This document shows positions 1 to 13,251 of a DNA stretch of 64,000 nt, piece after piece. The number at the start of each line of letters is the position of its first letter. Within the stretch, counting starts at the first letter, position 1. Source of the DNA: Silene latifolia (taxonomy: Eukaryota; Streptophyta; Magnoliopsida; Caryophyllales; Caryophyllaceae); assembly GCF_048544455.1 (NCBI RefSeq), contig NC_133529.1, positions 55,485,401 to 55,549,400 on the forward strand. Reading direction: 5' to 3'. Below the pieces are notes generated by a model. That model did not search any database. It was not told where the DNA came from and saw only the letters and a program-made list of their open reading frames with translations. The position numbers and the translations under genes were made by a program.

Positions 1-249
1 GCCTTGGGTATAAAGCATAGGGAGAGATCTTACACTTAGATCTTTGTTCTTCCATTGGAATAGCTCAAGAACAAGAAGAGATAGGTGATCTCTCTTGTGC
101 CCTAATAGCCGAAATCCATTTTGTAAGGACATGATTTCTCCTCTATTTATATTATTGTTTGCATGCATAAGATCCGTTTTAATTTTATGACAAATTTATT
201 TAGACATATAAGAGTATGTTAATATGTATATGAATCTACATTTCCTTCA
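1..249 (+). repeat. 5' LTR fragment of Copia element 1
   Basis: These bases repeat at 7475-7723 without a difference I could see. They end in TTCCTTCA directly before a primer-binding site, which marks the LTR/interior boundary. Confidence 0.9.
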
Positions 250-250
250 A

Positions 251-266
251 TCGGTATCAGAGCCAC
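251..266 (+). other. Primer-binding site of Copia element 1 (initiator tRNA-Met type)
   Basis: GGTATCAGAGCCAC lies two bases after the LTR end. This is the usual plant initiator-tRNA-Met site. One base differs from the standard TGGTATCAGAGC and from the copy in element 2. Confidence 0.85.
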
Positions 267-2007
267 GGTTGTTTGCATGCAAATTGGTTAAAAGTTTTTC
301 CGAGTTATATGAATAACAAAATAAAACTTGTAAAATTTGTGTTATTATGATATATCACGAAATTATTACATTCATGTTAATATTTCTGGTCCTAAAGTGT
401 TTTAGGATATTTTGGTTAATTTTTCGGATTTTTATTGTTCATAATTTACAATAATGGCATTTAAATGTGATTTTATGAGTAAAAATGTCATTTTTGGTCT
501 AAAAATAGCTATACTTCGAATTTTCACTTGGTTTTTGGATATGTTGTCACATATATGATTTTGAGATAACCTGTAAATTTTCATAATTTTTTGACTTGTT
601 ATGCTCGAAAAATGAATTTTTCATTGTTAAATTCGGATTTAGGTGAAAAATAGGTTAATATGAGTTATATTTCGAATCTGGTCATAGAAAATTAATATGT
701 TGTCACATGCAATTTTACAAGATGTGTGTAAAATAATTGGCTATAAAGAAGTCTTTTTGCATGATTTATGAATTTTTGAAGAAAAATGGCATAAATAGTG
801 ACATTATTAGTGAAAGTTAATAAAACATAATCTATGACTTAGGAAAAACGTCTAATGTTGCATTTTATTATCTTTTTCAGATCTAAAATTGAAAAGTTAA
901 TGAAAATAATTTTTCCATGTTTTTATGATTATTTTATTAAAAACCGATAAACCGCAACATTGTTTTTCCGGAAAATTTTCGAAATTTTTTAACCTAAGAT
1001 TTTGAACATTATGAGTGTCATGGTTTTTTTCCAGAATGTTCATGAATTTAAATTTCAAATTTTGAATTTATTTGAAATTTTGTGATTTATTTGAAGTTTA
1101 ATAGCTTATTTTTGTAATTTTGGTCCATTTATGAACAATTTTGTAAATAAAAGTTAATTATGGTCAAATTATTAGTGAAGACTATATTTTGAGTCCTAAG
1201 AGGTTAAGGTAATTAACTTATGCATAAATATGAGTTTATGTATTTTTGTGATTATAAAATGTTGAAATCACGCAAATCCGTAAAAACCGAGTAATATACG
1301 ATATTGGCTAATTAAAAGGCGATTTAGCATAAAATTGAGCATGTTCATACATATTATAATGCTGCATTTTTTCTTTATGATTGTCATAATTTTAATTTAT
1401 GTAATTTTGAATTATGTAATTTTACTTAGTATGGCCTTAGATTTTAATTGGTATTTCCCGAAATGTATGGGAATATCGATTCGGTTGTAATTTTTATTGT
1501 GATCTCGTATCACCGTTTTGTAATTTAATAGATTTATTTTATTTTAGTTACAAATGTATAATAGGAAATTATGTAATTTATTATGTAATTTTATTCATTC
1601 CGGAGTTCCTAAAGACGGATTTCTTCAAGAATGGCGATACATAAAGACGGTGTTACCTCGAGATGCGTGCCACAACCGAAGTTCAAGGGACCAATGGAGT
1701 TGGTTTCCGAATATGTAATAGATTAATAGTTTTTCTATTTTAGGAAAGGCCATACTAGGATTTATTTATCTTTTATGCTTGCATTTTATTTTATGTCACA
1801 TGCATCGCTAAATCGCCATAACTAAACATGCATTGTCTTTTATCGAGTTTATCGACCGTGTCAATTAAAATTATCGTAGTTCACCGCTTTAGTTCACTTA
1901 AAACGTGATAGATAATAAATTGACATGACCTCTCGCTAAAACAATCAATTGAGACATAGCCTTACCAAATAGTAGAAACCATGAAAACCTATTTCGCGAG
2001 GGAGTGC

Positions 2008-2345
2008 GCTCGGCCCCACCGGGGTACAAACCTTGTTACGTAGGGGAAGTGGGTGATGAATGTTAATCCACCGAATTCATGTTGATGAGGGATGTATCGG
2101 CCACACCGTGCCCAAGTTAATGTGGGTTTGGATCATGGACACATTTATTCGAAATTTGGATTGAACTCAACAAAAGTATTTGATAAGGGATGTATCGGCC
2201 CCACCGTGCCCTTGTCGATGTGTTTTGGGCTATAGATAATTGTTAATGTAATGTTATCGACCAAGAGTTCTAAAAGTAGAATCGATTAAACGTTAATCCA
2301 CCGAGTTATATTGATAAAGGATGTATCGGCCCCACCGTGCCTAAG
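2008..2345 (+). repeat. Spaced leader repeats of Copia element 1
   Basis: Three copies of a motif reading roughly GATAAGGGATGTATCGG, then a CCCACCGTGCC tail, start at 2083, 2181 and 2312. A related CGGCCCCACCGGGG stretch lies near 2014. The spacing is about 100-130 bp and the array ends just before GGGTAGAGGTCACTA, which precedes the gag start in element 3. The function is unknown; position fits a retroelement leader RNA. Confidence 0.7.
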
Positions 2346-4829
2346 TCAATATGAATTTGGGTCTTGGAATCATTTATCATAGTTGGGTAGAGGTCACTAT
2401 GTAAATGCTATACTTGTTATTTACAAGTATTAATAAAACGATAAATTTTTTGTTTTCCACTATTCCGTTATCATATTGTTCTATTTCTTTACCACAATTC
2501 ATATACGATATCATTTCGATTTTGATTCAAATCTCCATTAAAACATCGTAACTAAAGACAAATATGAATTTGCTTCTAAAACCTCATACGAACCATTGCT
2601 AAAGATCTCTTGTAAAGAGTATAGATTTAAGTTATTCATTATCAAACAGGTTTTTGATTCTTGACTAACACTTCTACTTACAATGGATTATGTTTCATAT
2701 ACTTAATTGAATTAAGTGCCTTGAAGCGATAAATTGTTTTGGTGATTAGATTTTCAGAATTTGTAATTGACCAAAATAACGCAACCACTTCAATGAAAGT
2801 TTTAAGACTAAAACGAACAAATGAAGAGTAATCTTCATGAGTTCAATTTTGCTTCTCAAAGCAAAGACTCATTGAAATGAGTGGGAGCATTCTCTTAAAC
2901 CGTTAAGACGAGGACGAGGTTCAAGAAGTAAAGATATAATGGAATTGATACAAGGTAATGTTAAAGGTAAAGTTGTTGAGAATGACAATACTAAACCTAT
3001 CAATCCCGACCGATAAAGTTTCCATTGTCTTAAATGTTGGACACGAGAAAGGAAACTACCCCAAATTATTGAAGAATCAACGAGTTAGTTGTGGGACATC
3101 TAATGGGACCTTCTTCTTTAAATGTTTATTTGATTAAACATAAATTTTGCTAGTACTACTTCGTCAATATTAGAAACCGGTGGTGGTTTACATCGTTGTA
3201 CTTGATACATAGAATGATTAGAATATGACGACTAGCATCAATAATGACGAGAGATAGAGTAATTGTGTACTCAAATCTAGTTTTTGGATTTGGAGTTGTA
3301 CTTAATTGTAACTATTAAGTACATAAACTCTAAATAAGAATACAAACTTGTTAAGATACAAAAGAGGTTTCACTTTTGTGACCCTATACACCACGATTTG
3401 ATGTATGGCTAGCCCATCATCAAGGTGAGTATATTCTAAACCAAACTAGAATGATATATCATGAAGATGATGCAAGACTCATATTGGTAACCCAAGATTA
3501 AACCTTAAATTTTGGAATGATGAACGCAAAGAGTTAACGAGTACTCTTGAAACCATTAGATTGTTAATGGTATATGCGTATCTTGTATTCAAAGCAAGAT
3601 GTCTCGTGCCTTTTGGTTGAAAAGGAGATCGAGGTTATAAATCATTGATCCATAATAGGTTGATCATTATCTTTTACCAACGATTTAAGTTGACACTAGT
3701 GTGTTCACTTAATAAGGTAAGTAGAGAAATCTTTGAAAAAGTACAAGAGTTCAAGGAATCACGATTTAGTCGTGATGGGATTATCAAAGTAAAGACTTTG
3801 ATATAAGCCAAAGGAAATGTGATATAGTATCACAAGTTAATCTCTCTTAGCACGCATTATGAAATAATGTGTGGATGGATAAGAATTCAAACGCTATTCA
3901 ATATGGTTTGGATTTCAATCAAGTTACTTTGAGTTACTTGATCCTTTTGGGGATTTTTATCATTTTTGTCTAAATTATTTTTCCACTAAATCGAATCATA
4001 TGAGATATGAAATGGTAAGGGTACCATGTTTGTAAGTTTTCACAAGAAACAAATACTCAATTTTTCCTTTTCAATTATCACGAGTACGACGGGTTTGTGG
4101 CTCGTGAAGCTGTCTTTCTAAAATACAAGTTTATTTTTGAAGACAGAGTGGGAGAAATTATTCAAGAGCCACAAAGAATGTTATGTAGCAAGAAACTGGT
4201 CTTTCTTGGCTACATGAGACGTTTTGTGTAAGACGTTGTTTCTTCAAAACCTAGGAGGTTAAATTCGTCACTTGTTAAAAATGATGAATTCATGCTACTT
4301 TTAAGAAAGTAAAGAGCTTATAACTTACAAAAGAAATTGTTTGATTCAAGTTGATTACTTCTAGAAAGTAATGAACATATGACTTACATAAGAGTGTTTA
4401 AGTCACAACTCAATATAAGGCTTAGAGCCATGGAAATCCGAAATAAAAAGGCTTGATTAGTGACAAAGGATTTTGCACTAATAAAGACAGTTTTCAAGGC
4501 TTGATTGGTTGCAAAGAGCTTTGCACCAATTAAAATGCTTAAGTCTATTTGGATCTTCTTAGGGATTGTGTTTCATTATTATGAAATACATAGCGAGTGA
4601 ATCTAAAACACACTTCTTCAATAGAAGGAATGTATTCAATACATGTCATGAGTTTTATAGATTCTTGCAATCCTAAGATAATGTGAAACTTAAGAGAGGA
4701 TCTTAAGTAAGACATCAATGAGTTGGAATCAACGTTTTGGATCATGTGATAAAACATTTCTCGATAAGTCGAGAAGTTGTGTTTATACATGGAGTTTAGT
4801 GGGAGTTACGGAAATTTTAATTAGTCCGA

Positions 4830-4853
4830 TATGTGGATGACATATTGATCATT
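4830..4853 (+). pseudogene. Relic of Copia reverse transcriptase active site
   Basis: Reads YVDDILII, the conserved catalytic motif of Ty1/copia RT. The flanking frames are closed by stops and shifts, so no functional RT can be made. The same relic lies at 20251-20274 in element 2. Confidence 0.75.
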
Positions 4854-6447
4854 GAGAATGATTTAAGACTTTTGGAGTATTATAATACATCTTTAATATT
4901 CGGATTTATGAAGATAAATCCACATGATATTAGCGTCAATAAGAAGTCTTATGTTGATAAGATTCATGACCAGTTCAATTAAATTGAACATATTTGATTG
5001 GTTTCATTTGCTTCCGCTGCCGAATCAATTAAAAAGAAATGATGTATAACACTTCATATGCTTTGAGCATGATGAGTTGTTTTCAAAAATCGAATTTAAG
5101 TAATCTTTACCAAGTAAGCTATAAAGATTACCCTTAAGTGCTTCTTTGAAGCATTAAGGAAGTAAAGCAAAGTGTTTATGATGCAATTTTGTGTAAGGGT
5201 ATTACACAAGTGACAATTGACAATTGAGGTTGCGCATGGTTTCCGACAAAACCATAATCAAAACACATTAGGATGGTTAAGATACCATTGTGGCTATGTT
5301 AATTAAGAAGTAGATTTTCTAGAATCGTTCTAGACAATAAAGAACAATAAGAGATATTTATAACGGAAATTGAGTACACTTGTGATCATGAGATGTGCAA
5401 GAAGGATGAGTCCCGCACAATCGTGAAAACAGTGGGAGCTATTCTTAGGCTAGAGGGCCTATGTCTTGATTGGATCTCGACACGTACTCAGAAAGTTTTG
5501 TAATGCAAATGTATACATTACAAAGGAAAACGAGTATGTAGTAAGGTTGAGTAAGGTACAAGAAGTTGATAAAACCTACTAACCAAAGCCTTCTCATAGG
5601 CTTAACATGATGAGTCATGTCATTTCAATTAAATTGAGATGAATAACTACATAAAAGATCAAATAAGATTATAGAATATGAAATAGTAATCAGGCATTGA
5701 CTATTCATATGTGATAATCGCATTTGTCGTTCGAGTTTTTTTTTAAAAACTCCTTTTATACTTTGTTACATCCAAACGGGTTGTAGTGACAATTGAACCC
5801 CGTTAAAGTGAACACGGATTAACATTGTATTCGCCCATAGTCACTTGTATGAGGTGACGTCTCGAAGTGACAAGAGTGTGATGCGATTGATGGCAAGTTC
5901 AAATGCCATAGAGTCATGTGAGATGACTAGTCGATCACATAGGCAGACTGTTAGGAACTTTTTGTCGGGCCTAATGACCGCTTATAGAGTTCTGGCAAAT
6001 TTATATAGCCTGGTCGTGGCGAGAGCTGCTATAGTATTCAAATGAGTCGATTCTTTTGACTAAAGACTATTCACCTAAGATAGCTCAGTTTCAGATTAAC
6101 TTTGATTTGTGTTACTACGACCTTCGTAAATGGGGTCAAATGGGCATATTTTGGGTTATGATGGCTGTGGCTAGTCGAAGGGAATGAGTGCGATAGGAAT
6201 TGTCCATCCCCTTGTCAGGGTTAAAACAATATCTCAGGGCCACTCGAGGAGTAATGAATCGAAATGCGTGGCCACGCTCGGAAGGTATCCGAGTGGATAA
6301 ATCCGTCAATCGTTATTCTCCGGATCGAGGAAACCACTCGATATGATCACTTGCAAGTACGACCTGAAAGACACCTTGCATTGAGTGGGAGATAGTAATA
6401 GGACAAGAGAATTGGTGACGCACACTTGTCGAGGACAAGTGGGAGAT

Positions 6448-7723
6448 TGTTGGAATATGTGTCCTCCGACAATAATGCGATCACGAGTGTTGATCATGAT
6501 GATCACATGTTTAAGTCTCATTAAAATGAATACAATTGGGAAGTAATATTGTTACTGTCAACTGGTCAACATATATCGGTAATGATTGGCTGACTAGAGT
6601 TTGACATTACTGTCGTGTGACGGTGGTGATCAGTTGACCCCCTAGGTCATACCTAAAGGGCAATACTCTTAATTGATTATTTAATTAATCGTATAATGTT
6701 ACGAGTTAATTAAATTACTTGAAAATTGACGGACGATTTTGGAAGTAAAATTTACGTATCATATTGAAATGTGATTAAATAAGGTACGGTCTGAGTAATT
6801 GAATTGTATCATTACTCGGATGAAATAATTGTTTAATGTAACAATTAAATTGAATGAATTGATATAAATACAATATGTTGTGATTTATAAATTGGTAAAA
6901 TTTTTGGCACAAGTAATTATGAAATTACTAAGTCGATTTTGTATATGACGTATTTTTATTAATACGTTGATTTTTAATATGATAAAAATACATAAACAAA
7001 TATATGTGACATGTGACATGTAACATATAGACAATTGACAAAAAATAATATGGACACCATATTATGCAAAGGGCCGAAAATTAGAAGGTGTTTAGCTAAT
7101 TATAAGTTGTTTGCAATTAGTGGAAAACACAATGATTAAAAGGAAACCTAGCCATGCAAGCCTATTGTTCCTTGTGAAGAACAATTTCTCCATGCATTGG
7201 CTCCCATTTTTCTCTCCTCTTACACGGTTTTGGGGAAGCAAATGCCATCATTGTTTTTCTTATAATTTTACCTAATAACACTAAAATGTTTTAGTGTGTA
7301 TTCATTCTATCTTCACTCATCCAAAATACAAGTTTTAGAGAGAATAAAATCCTCCTCATCATCTCTCTAAAAACCGAAAATAATATAAGAGTTTATAAAT
7401 ATTTTTGGTTCCATTTTTCTACCATTGATTAATATTATAACTAGTATTTGTAATATTAATTATAATTAAGAGAAGCCTTGGGTATAAAGCATAGGGAGAG
7501 ATCTTACACTTAGATCTTTGTTCTTCCATTGGAATAGCTCAAGAACAAGAAGAGATAGGTGATCTCTCTTGTGCCCTAATAGCCGAAATCCATTTTGTAA
7601 GGACATGATTTCTCCTCTATTTATATTATTGTTTGCATGCATAAGATCCGTTTTAATTTTATGACAAATTTATTTAGACATATAAGAGTATGTTAATATG
7701 TATATGAATCTACATTTCCTTCA
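6448..7723 (+). repeat. 3' LTR of Copia element 1 (1276 bp)
   Basis: Starts TGTTGGAATATG after the purine-rich tract ACAAGTGGGAGAT (6435-6447) and ends TTCCTTCA. The terminal TG...CA is normal. It is close to the left LTR of element 3 (37636-38909, opposite strand) but clearly different from the LTRs of element 2, although the interiors of 1 and 2 are nearly the same. Confidence 0.9.
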
Positions 7724-7759
7724 TTCGCCTCGTCCAAGCCTCAGTCAAAGTGGGGGCTC
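7724..7759 (+). other. Polypurine tract and 3' end of a + strand Tat element, cut by Copia 1
   Basis: Contains CAGTCAAAGTGGGGGCTC directly before the LTR start. The same segment, inverted, lies at 12489-12525 next to the opposite LTR. This defines the LTR edge on both sides. Confidence 0.65.
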
Positions 7760-10052
7760 TAAAGATACCTCATTTCTACACCTTCCGCCAACCACCCAGT
7801 GTTGATTGGGTCGCATGTTTGGTACACGAAATGATTTATGAAAATTCGTAAGTTTATCGTTAAGTGATAGCTCATACACTTGTTTCTGCCCCTTGGTCGT
7901 CATCTACGTGCCGATACGGTTGTTTTGACAGTAAATAGAGTTCATTTGGAGTCCAGGTCAAAAACCGCTTAATTTTCTAAGAAACCGTTTAAAATGCCGA
8001 GTCGGAATGTGCTAGAATATTCCGGATATTCCATATTAAATTTTATATATTTTGGTAAAATATCATCCATAAATCATATTTTACGGAATAAGAAAGTAGA
8101 GATCGACCGCAATTCCATAAATGGACTGCGGAAATCTTTCTTCCGCAGGAGGAAACGTCTGGGGAAATGACGCAGGAGGTGCTGCGCCTCTTAGAAGGAC
8201 CGCAGCAGTAGCTGCGCCCTTTCTCCAACCCTCTTTTGCTGTTTACGGAATATTTCCGTGATTTCTTTCCAAAGTTTGAGTCATTCCATAACTCCTCACA
8301 TATTTTAGAATAAATAGAGACCTCTGGTCTCTATATTTTTCACGCGAGTGTCCGCCCTTCTCTTCTCTCTTTGCATTCTAGACCGTGCTCTAAGCTTTCG
8401 ACGCCTACGTGCTTGATCAATCGACCACGTAAGCTCAGATCATTCTGAGTACCAGTCACATTGCATGACCGACCAATTTGACCACTACACATCAATCAAT
8501 CAATTAATCTAAAATCCTCCAACGAGGGCACTTTCTACATAAATTCGAGTCGAGCAATCACTAACGTTAACTTAGTTAATCTCGTTTTGTCAAACATGTA
8601 AGTCTGAGGGTGTATCACATCCATTTTATTGTATTTTATTTTTTTGTATCAATTAATGTAAAATTCACGTCGAAAGTACACTTAAAACTGACTTTAAAAA
8701 CCTTTATTACAAACTGTTTTCACGAAACAGTTGTTACCAGACGTCGAGAAGAAACGTAGCAGCAGTTGCGCCTCTTCGAAGGGTCGCAGCATCTGTTGTG
8801 CCTCTTCCAAAGGTTGCCGCTGCTCCTGCTCTTCTTCTTCTTCCTCAGGTTTCTTTGGGTTTATTCCTTTCGTTTTATTTTTCTTATTTTCTTTCCTTCT
8901 TCAGTATATAAACCATGTTTTAATAAATCCTTTCAATTATTACGTTTGTTCTCGACTTAAATCCCTTATAACTCGATATTTGCGGGTTTTCGTCATTAAA
9001 TCAAACTCGGATTTTAGAGACTCGATTTGTCCATATCAAGTTTCTGGGGTTTGCCCTTTGTACATATTTCCATTGTTTATTTTCAGTTTATCAATTTCTT
9101 TTAAAGTTTGTTCCTACATCGTAAATAAACCTAATTCGATCTAATTCGTTCTTAATTCATTTCTAACTCGTTTTAATTCGTTTTAATTCGTTTTTATCGC
9201 TTTTACGACGGTTCCAGACGTAGTTAATATGCTAAGTCACTTTCACTTGAGTCTAATGTCAATAATCAATCGTAAAACATACCAAAGAACGCTAACTACC
9301 CGCGGTTCTGACTTCACAGCCAGAGCTCAACTCAAGAACAGAAGCACGAATAGTTGCGCCTCTTCTAAGGGACGCAGCAGATGCTGCACCTGTTCTGAGA
9401 TGATCTATGTCCCTGAACTTCCGTTTTCGCGTTGACGCAGCCTTTAATTACGTAATTAATTAATTAATAATTGCAATATCACCCTTAATCTGTCCGTTTT
9501 TGTCGTTTTAATTTCTATATTTTATTTTTTATTTTCTGTTTCGAGTGTATTTTTGACATAAATCAATTAAATCTTTGTAATTCATTGTAATCTTAATTAT
9601 CGTTATTTATTTATTGTATTTATTTATCGTTTATTGTATGGTTTATTTTCTTGTCTTTCGCATGTAATCAATCCTAATTCCCAATTCGACATAATTGTTT
9701 GCTAAATTATTTGTTCACCGGCGTAGTTTAATTCACATGCTAGGTTTAAAAGGTTGGATGTTGCATTACATGCATATAATCGAGAACATATCAAATACGA
9801 ACGATTTCCCTAATCATTAGTAGAGGCCGCTATCGAGGCGGGCGGGATTAGGTGTTCAGTAAAAGGACTTCCTAATACGTACCCTCACCCCTTACTCCAG
9901 ATCTCTATGAACGTCCATGTTTATTGACATCCACGAGAGTCATTCTAGACATAGAATGCTAAGGGTAACGAGTTCTTAGTATTCATGTCACAACTTTGTG
10001 TCTTGACATGACACGAGGTATTCGAACGGTTCCAATTTCCCATAAAAATTTG
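7760..10052 (+). repeat. Tat-like LTR, left arm of inverted pair
   Basis: An LTR of about 2.3 kb in + orientation. It begins TAAAGATACCTC where its inverted partner has TGTAGATACCTC, and ends at a TGGCGACT primer-site motif (10053). It carries three pairs of a GC-rich module built on GAGGCGCAGCAG/CTGCGTC, at about 8166-8224, 8752-8820 and 9345-9400. A weak TATA-like AATAAATAG lies near 8310, ahead of a conserved CACGCGAGTGTCCGCCC block. Small ORFs inside are not genes. The arm is clearly diverged from the right arm, so these are two old copies, not a recent palindrome. Confidence 0.7.
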
Positions 10053-10133
10053 TGGCGACTGTGGACAGCGGGGGGCCCACGGGGGCGCTTGGGAGGAAGA
10101 GAACAAGCGTTTGCATTTTTGTTGGAGTCGCCA
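10053..10133. other. Spacer between tail-to-tail Tat LTRs with two primer-binding sites
   Basis: TGGCGACT on the + strand at 10053-10060 and TGGCGACTCCAAC on the - strand at 10121-10133 face each other. TGGCGACTCC after the LTR is typical of plant Tat/Ogre elements (tRNA-Arg type, from general knowledge). The 60 bases between are unusually GC-rich (GGGGGGCCCACGGGGGCGC). Confidence 0.6.
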
Positions 10134-12488
10134 CCAATTTTTATAGGAAATTGGAACCGTTCGAATACTCGTGCCATGTCAAGACACAAAGTAAAGACAT
10201 GAACACTAAGCAATCGTTACCCTTGGCATTCTATGTCTAGAATGACTCTCGTGGATGCCAATGAACACGGGTGCTCACGGAGATCTGGAGTAAGGGGTGA
10301 GGGTACCTATTAGGAAGCTCTTTTGATCGAACACCTAATCCCGCCCGCCTCGATAGCGGCCTCTACTAATGATTAGGGAAAATCGTCTATACTCGATATA
10401 TCTTCGGTTATATGCATGCAATGCAACATCCAAGTTTTAATCCTAACATGTGAAAATTAGGCTAAGTCGGTTGACACGTAATTAGCAAACAATTGATGTC
10501 AAAGTAGGATTTAATGTTCAATTACATGTGAAGACATACAAATGATACAAGAAATATGATAAATACAATAAAGAAAATTACAATAATGAAAATTACAATA
10601 ATTACATTGGATTAGTGATTTATGTCAAAAATACCTTTAAAACGGATAATTTGAGAAAAAGAATGAATTAAAGAATTAACGAAAAGAACAGAAGGTAATA
10701 ATACGATCAATAGTCAATTATACGTAAGCTAATTAAACTAGGTCAAGGCAAAAAGCGGAGTTCAGGGACAGAATTCAACCCGGAACAGGCGCAGCAGAGC
10801 TGCGTCCCTTGGAATAGGCGCAGCAGTTGCTGCGTCTGTTCCTGACCTGAATTCTGGCTGTGAAGCCGGAATTGCGTGTTGTTAATACTCGTTGGTAAAT
10901 TTAATGATTGATTAAATTATTCACTCGGATGAAAGTGATTAATAGGTTATTTACATGTGATTAATGGTCATGAAAGCAATAAAACATGGATGAGACGGAT
11001 TAAAGACGCATTAATTACATAAAAGAATGACTGATTAGTGAAATGGGTGAATGAAATAAACTAAACAAGATGAATTAACAACAAATTAATGACGAACAAT
11101 ATAACATACAGATGAAAATATATCAAAGGATGAATTCCAGAAACTCAATATGAACAAATCGAATTTCTACAACCCGGATTGAATTTAATGACGAAAACCC
11201 GCAAATATGAGATTATAAAGGATTTACGCCGGATTTAATGGCGAATTAAGCATGTTAATGAATGATAAATAATATACATGTGAAATTAATATGCTATTGT
11301 ATCGAAGAATTAACGAAAACAAACGAAACAAATAAAGGACGAACGAATTACAGAGGACGAAGGAAGAAGAAAGGAAGCAGGAATTGCGGCAGCCTCACGA
11401 AGAGGCGCAGCAGGAACTGCGCTCCTTCGAAGAGGCGCAGCAGTTGCTGCGTCCTTTCTCGACGGTTTGTCTTCTGAAAATCCGTAAAAAAATGGTTTTG
11501 AACACGGTTTTAGAAATCGGTTTTAAGAGGTATTTTCGACATAAACCTTACAATTGTGATACAAAAAAGTAAAATACAATAATGAAAGAGAGATTATACA
11601 CCCTCAGACTTACATGTTTGACGAAACGAGAAGGACTAAGATATCGATTAGTGATGCTCGACGCGAATGTAACGAAAGTGCCCACGTAAGAGGAAAACGA
11701 TTAAATTAATTAAGTTGATTGATTGTGGAGTTGGTCAAATTGGTCGGTCATGAAAACGAGGCTGGTACTCAGAAGGATCCGAGCTTACGTGGTCGAATGT
11801 TCAAGCACGTAGACGCCAAAAAGTAAGAACAAAGGTCTAGAATGCAAAGGGAGAAGAGAAGGGCGGACACTCGCGTGAGAAATATGAGGAGCGAAGGCTC
11901 CTATTTATACTAATCACGTGAAGGAATTAGGGTTTCGGAGACTCTTTGGAAGTGAATCTCGGAAAGATATGAAAAAGATACGAAAATTACGCAAAAAAGG
12001 ACCTGGGAAGAGGCGCAGCAGCCACTGCGTCTCTTGGAAGAGGCGCAGCACCTGCTGCGTCTGTTCCCAAGTGGTTTCCTCCTGCGGAAGAAAGATTTCC
12101 GTGTTTAAGTTATGGTAGGACGGAATAATTTGGTTTTCCATAATATCTTATGTGAATATTACGGGAAATTGTTTACCAAAGTATAAAGATTATGAAATAT
12201 TTATAAAATCTGGAATAGAAATATCCGGAACATTCCAGAACATTCTGACTCGGGATTTAACGGTTATCAGAAAATGAAGACGGTTTTAGGCCCGGACTCA
12301 AAATATACTCTAATTACTGTCAAAACGACCGTATCGGCACGTAGATGACAACTAAGAGGTAGACATTAGTGTTTGAGCAATCACTTGACGATAAACTTAC
12401 GAATTGTCACAAATCGTTCCGCGTAGCAAACATGCGGCCCAATCATCACCGGGTGGTTTGCGGGAGGTGCAGAAATGAGGTATCTACA
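10134..12488 (-). repeat. 3' LTR of Tat element A, right arm of inverted pair
   Basis: The same LTR family as 7760-10052 but inverted. Read on the - strand it starts TGTAGATACCTC at 12488, preceded by the tract CAAAGTAGGGGCTC, and ends next to the primer site at 10133. Its three module pairs lie at about 12005-12075, 11395-11462 and 10786-10855, mirroring the left arm. A TATA box (TATAAATA on the - strand, 11902-11909) stands ahead of the conserved CACGCGAGTGTCCGCCC block and is the likely LTR promoter. Confidence 0.7.
11902..11909 (-). promoter_or_regulatory. TATA box of Tat LTR
   Basis: TATAAATA on the - strand, inside an AT-poor context of the LTR. The equivalent site in the left arm (near 8310) is degraded to GAATAAATA. 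Confidence 0.5.
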
Positions 12489-12799
12489 GAGCCCCTACTT
12501 TGACTGAGGCTTGGACAAGGCGAAAGTCAAAGTATAGCCATCAGGTCAATTGAAGATTACAACCTGACGACTATGGCGGCGCGAGGCGGCTCGAGGGGTC
12601 TGAGCCAAGGACCTGTCGTCGGGAACATTTTAGAGTCTGTCGACTATCGGGGAGGGTCGTTTAAAGTCCATTAGACTACGTAAGGAGGCTCGCCAGCCAT
12701 AAGAAGAGACCATACGTGAGACTTCTTCTCGCGATGCTTCCGGAGGAGCACGGGAGCTATTGAGCGAAGGTCAAGCGTGGGGGCTAAATAAGGTGAGTA

Positions 12800-12970
12800 G
12801 CAGGACACAGGCGGGAACTGCTGAGAGAAGACTGCTTGGGTAGTCTTCGAGAAATAATTGCGAATAGCAGGACACAGGAGGGAACTGCTGAGAGAAGACT
12901 GCTTGGGTAGTCTTCAAGAAATAATTACGAATAGCAGGACACAGGCGGGAACTGCCGAGAGAAAACTGCT
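12800..12970. repeat. 67-bp tandem repeat, about 2.5 copies
   Basis: Units beginning GCAGGACACAGG start at 12800, 12867 and 12934. Units differ at a few positions (GGCGGG versus GGAGGG). Confidence 0.9.
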
Positions 12971-13251
12971 GATCTCCATGTCTTGAGAGGGAATGTATAT
13001 CCGCTTACTCTCGTTAAGGCGCGTCGAAACACTTGTGAAGGAATAAATGCTCGTTGCGACAAGCAAAGGTCTTGGAAGAAATAAATAATAGGCAACCGTC
13101 TGTTGTTGGCTTGGGAAATGCGGGCCGGAACGAAAGAAAATCGTCAAACGGACCAAAAGGATAAAATAGCATCGGGGAAGAGGCGCACCAAAGATGGGCC
13201 CACAAATAACGAACTCATAACGAATTTTTGAAAATTCGTATGGAGGGAACA

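Larger units (their letters stand above)
1..7723 (+). mobile_element. Copia element 1, 5'-truncated by window edge, non-coding interior
   Basis: An LTR retrotransposon in + orientation: LTR fragment 1-249, interior 250-6447, complete 3' LTR 6448-7723. The 249 visible bases of the 5' LTR look identical to the end of the 3' LTR, so the insertion is young. The interior keeps relics of a Ty1/copia polyprotein in the right order: a gag zinc-knuckle remnant (GHEKGNYPKLL near 3038-3070), a degraded protease-like stretch near 3165-3195, and the RT motif YVDDILII at 4830-4853. No frame stays open beyond about 80 codons, so the copy is non-autonomous. It sits in the 3' part of a Tat element: 7724 onward resumes Tat sequence. 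The 5' flank is outside the window, so no target duplication can be checked (candidate 7724-7728). Confidence 0.85.

Noticed and set aside
4545..4790. An 81-codon - strand ORF in Copia element 1
   Set aside because: It lies antisense in a decayed RT region, and the corresponding stretch of element 2 does not give a matching ORF on that strand.
8731..9144. A 137-codon ORF inside the left Tat LTR
   Set aside because: Serine/cysteine-rich frame created by the GCAGCAG modules, then low-complexity AT-rich codons. It is not open in the inverted partner LTR.
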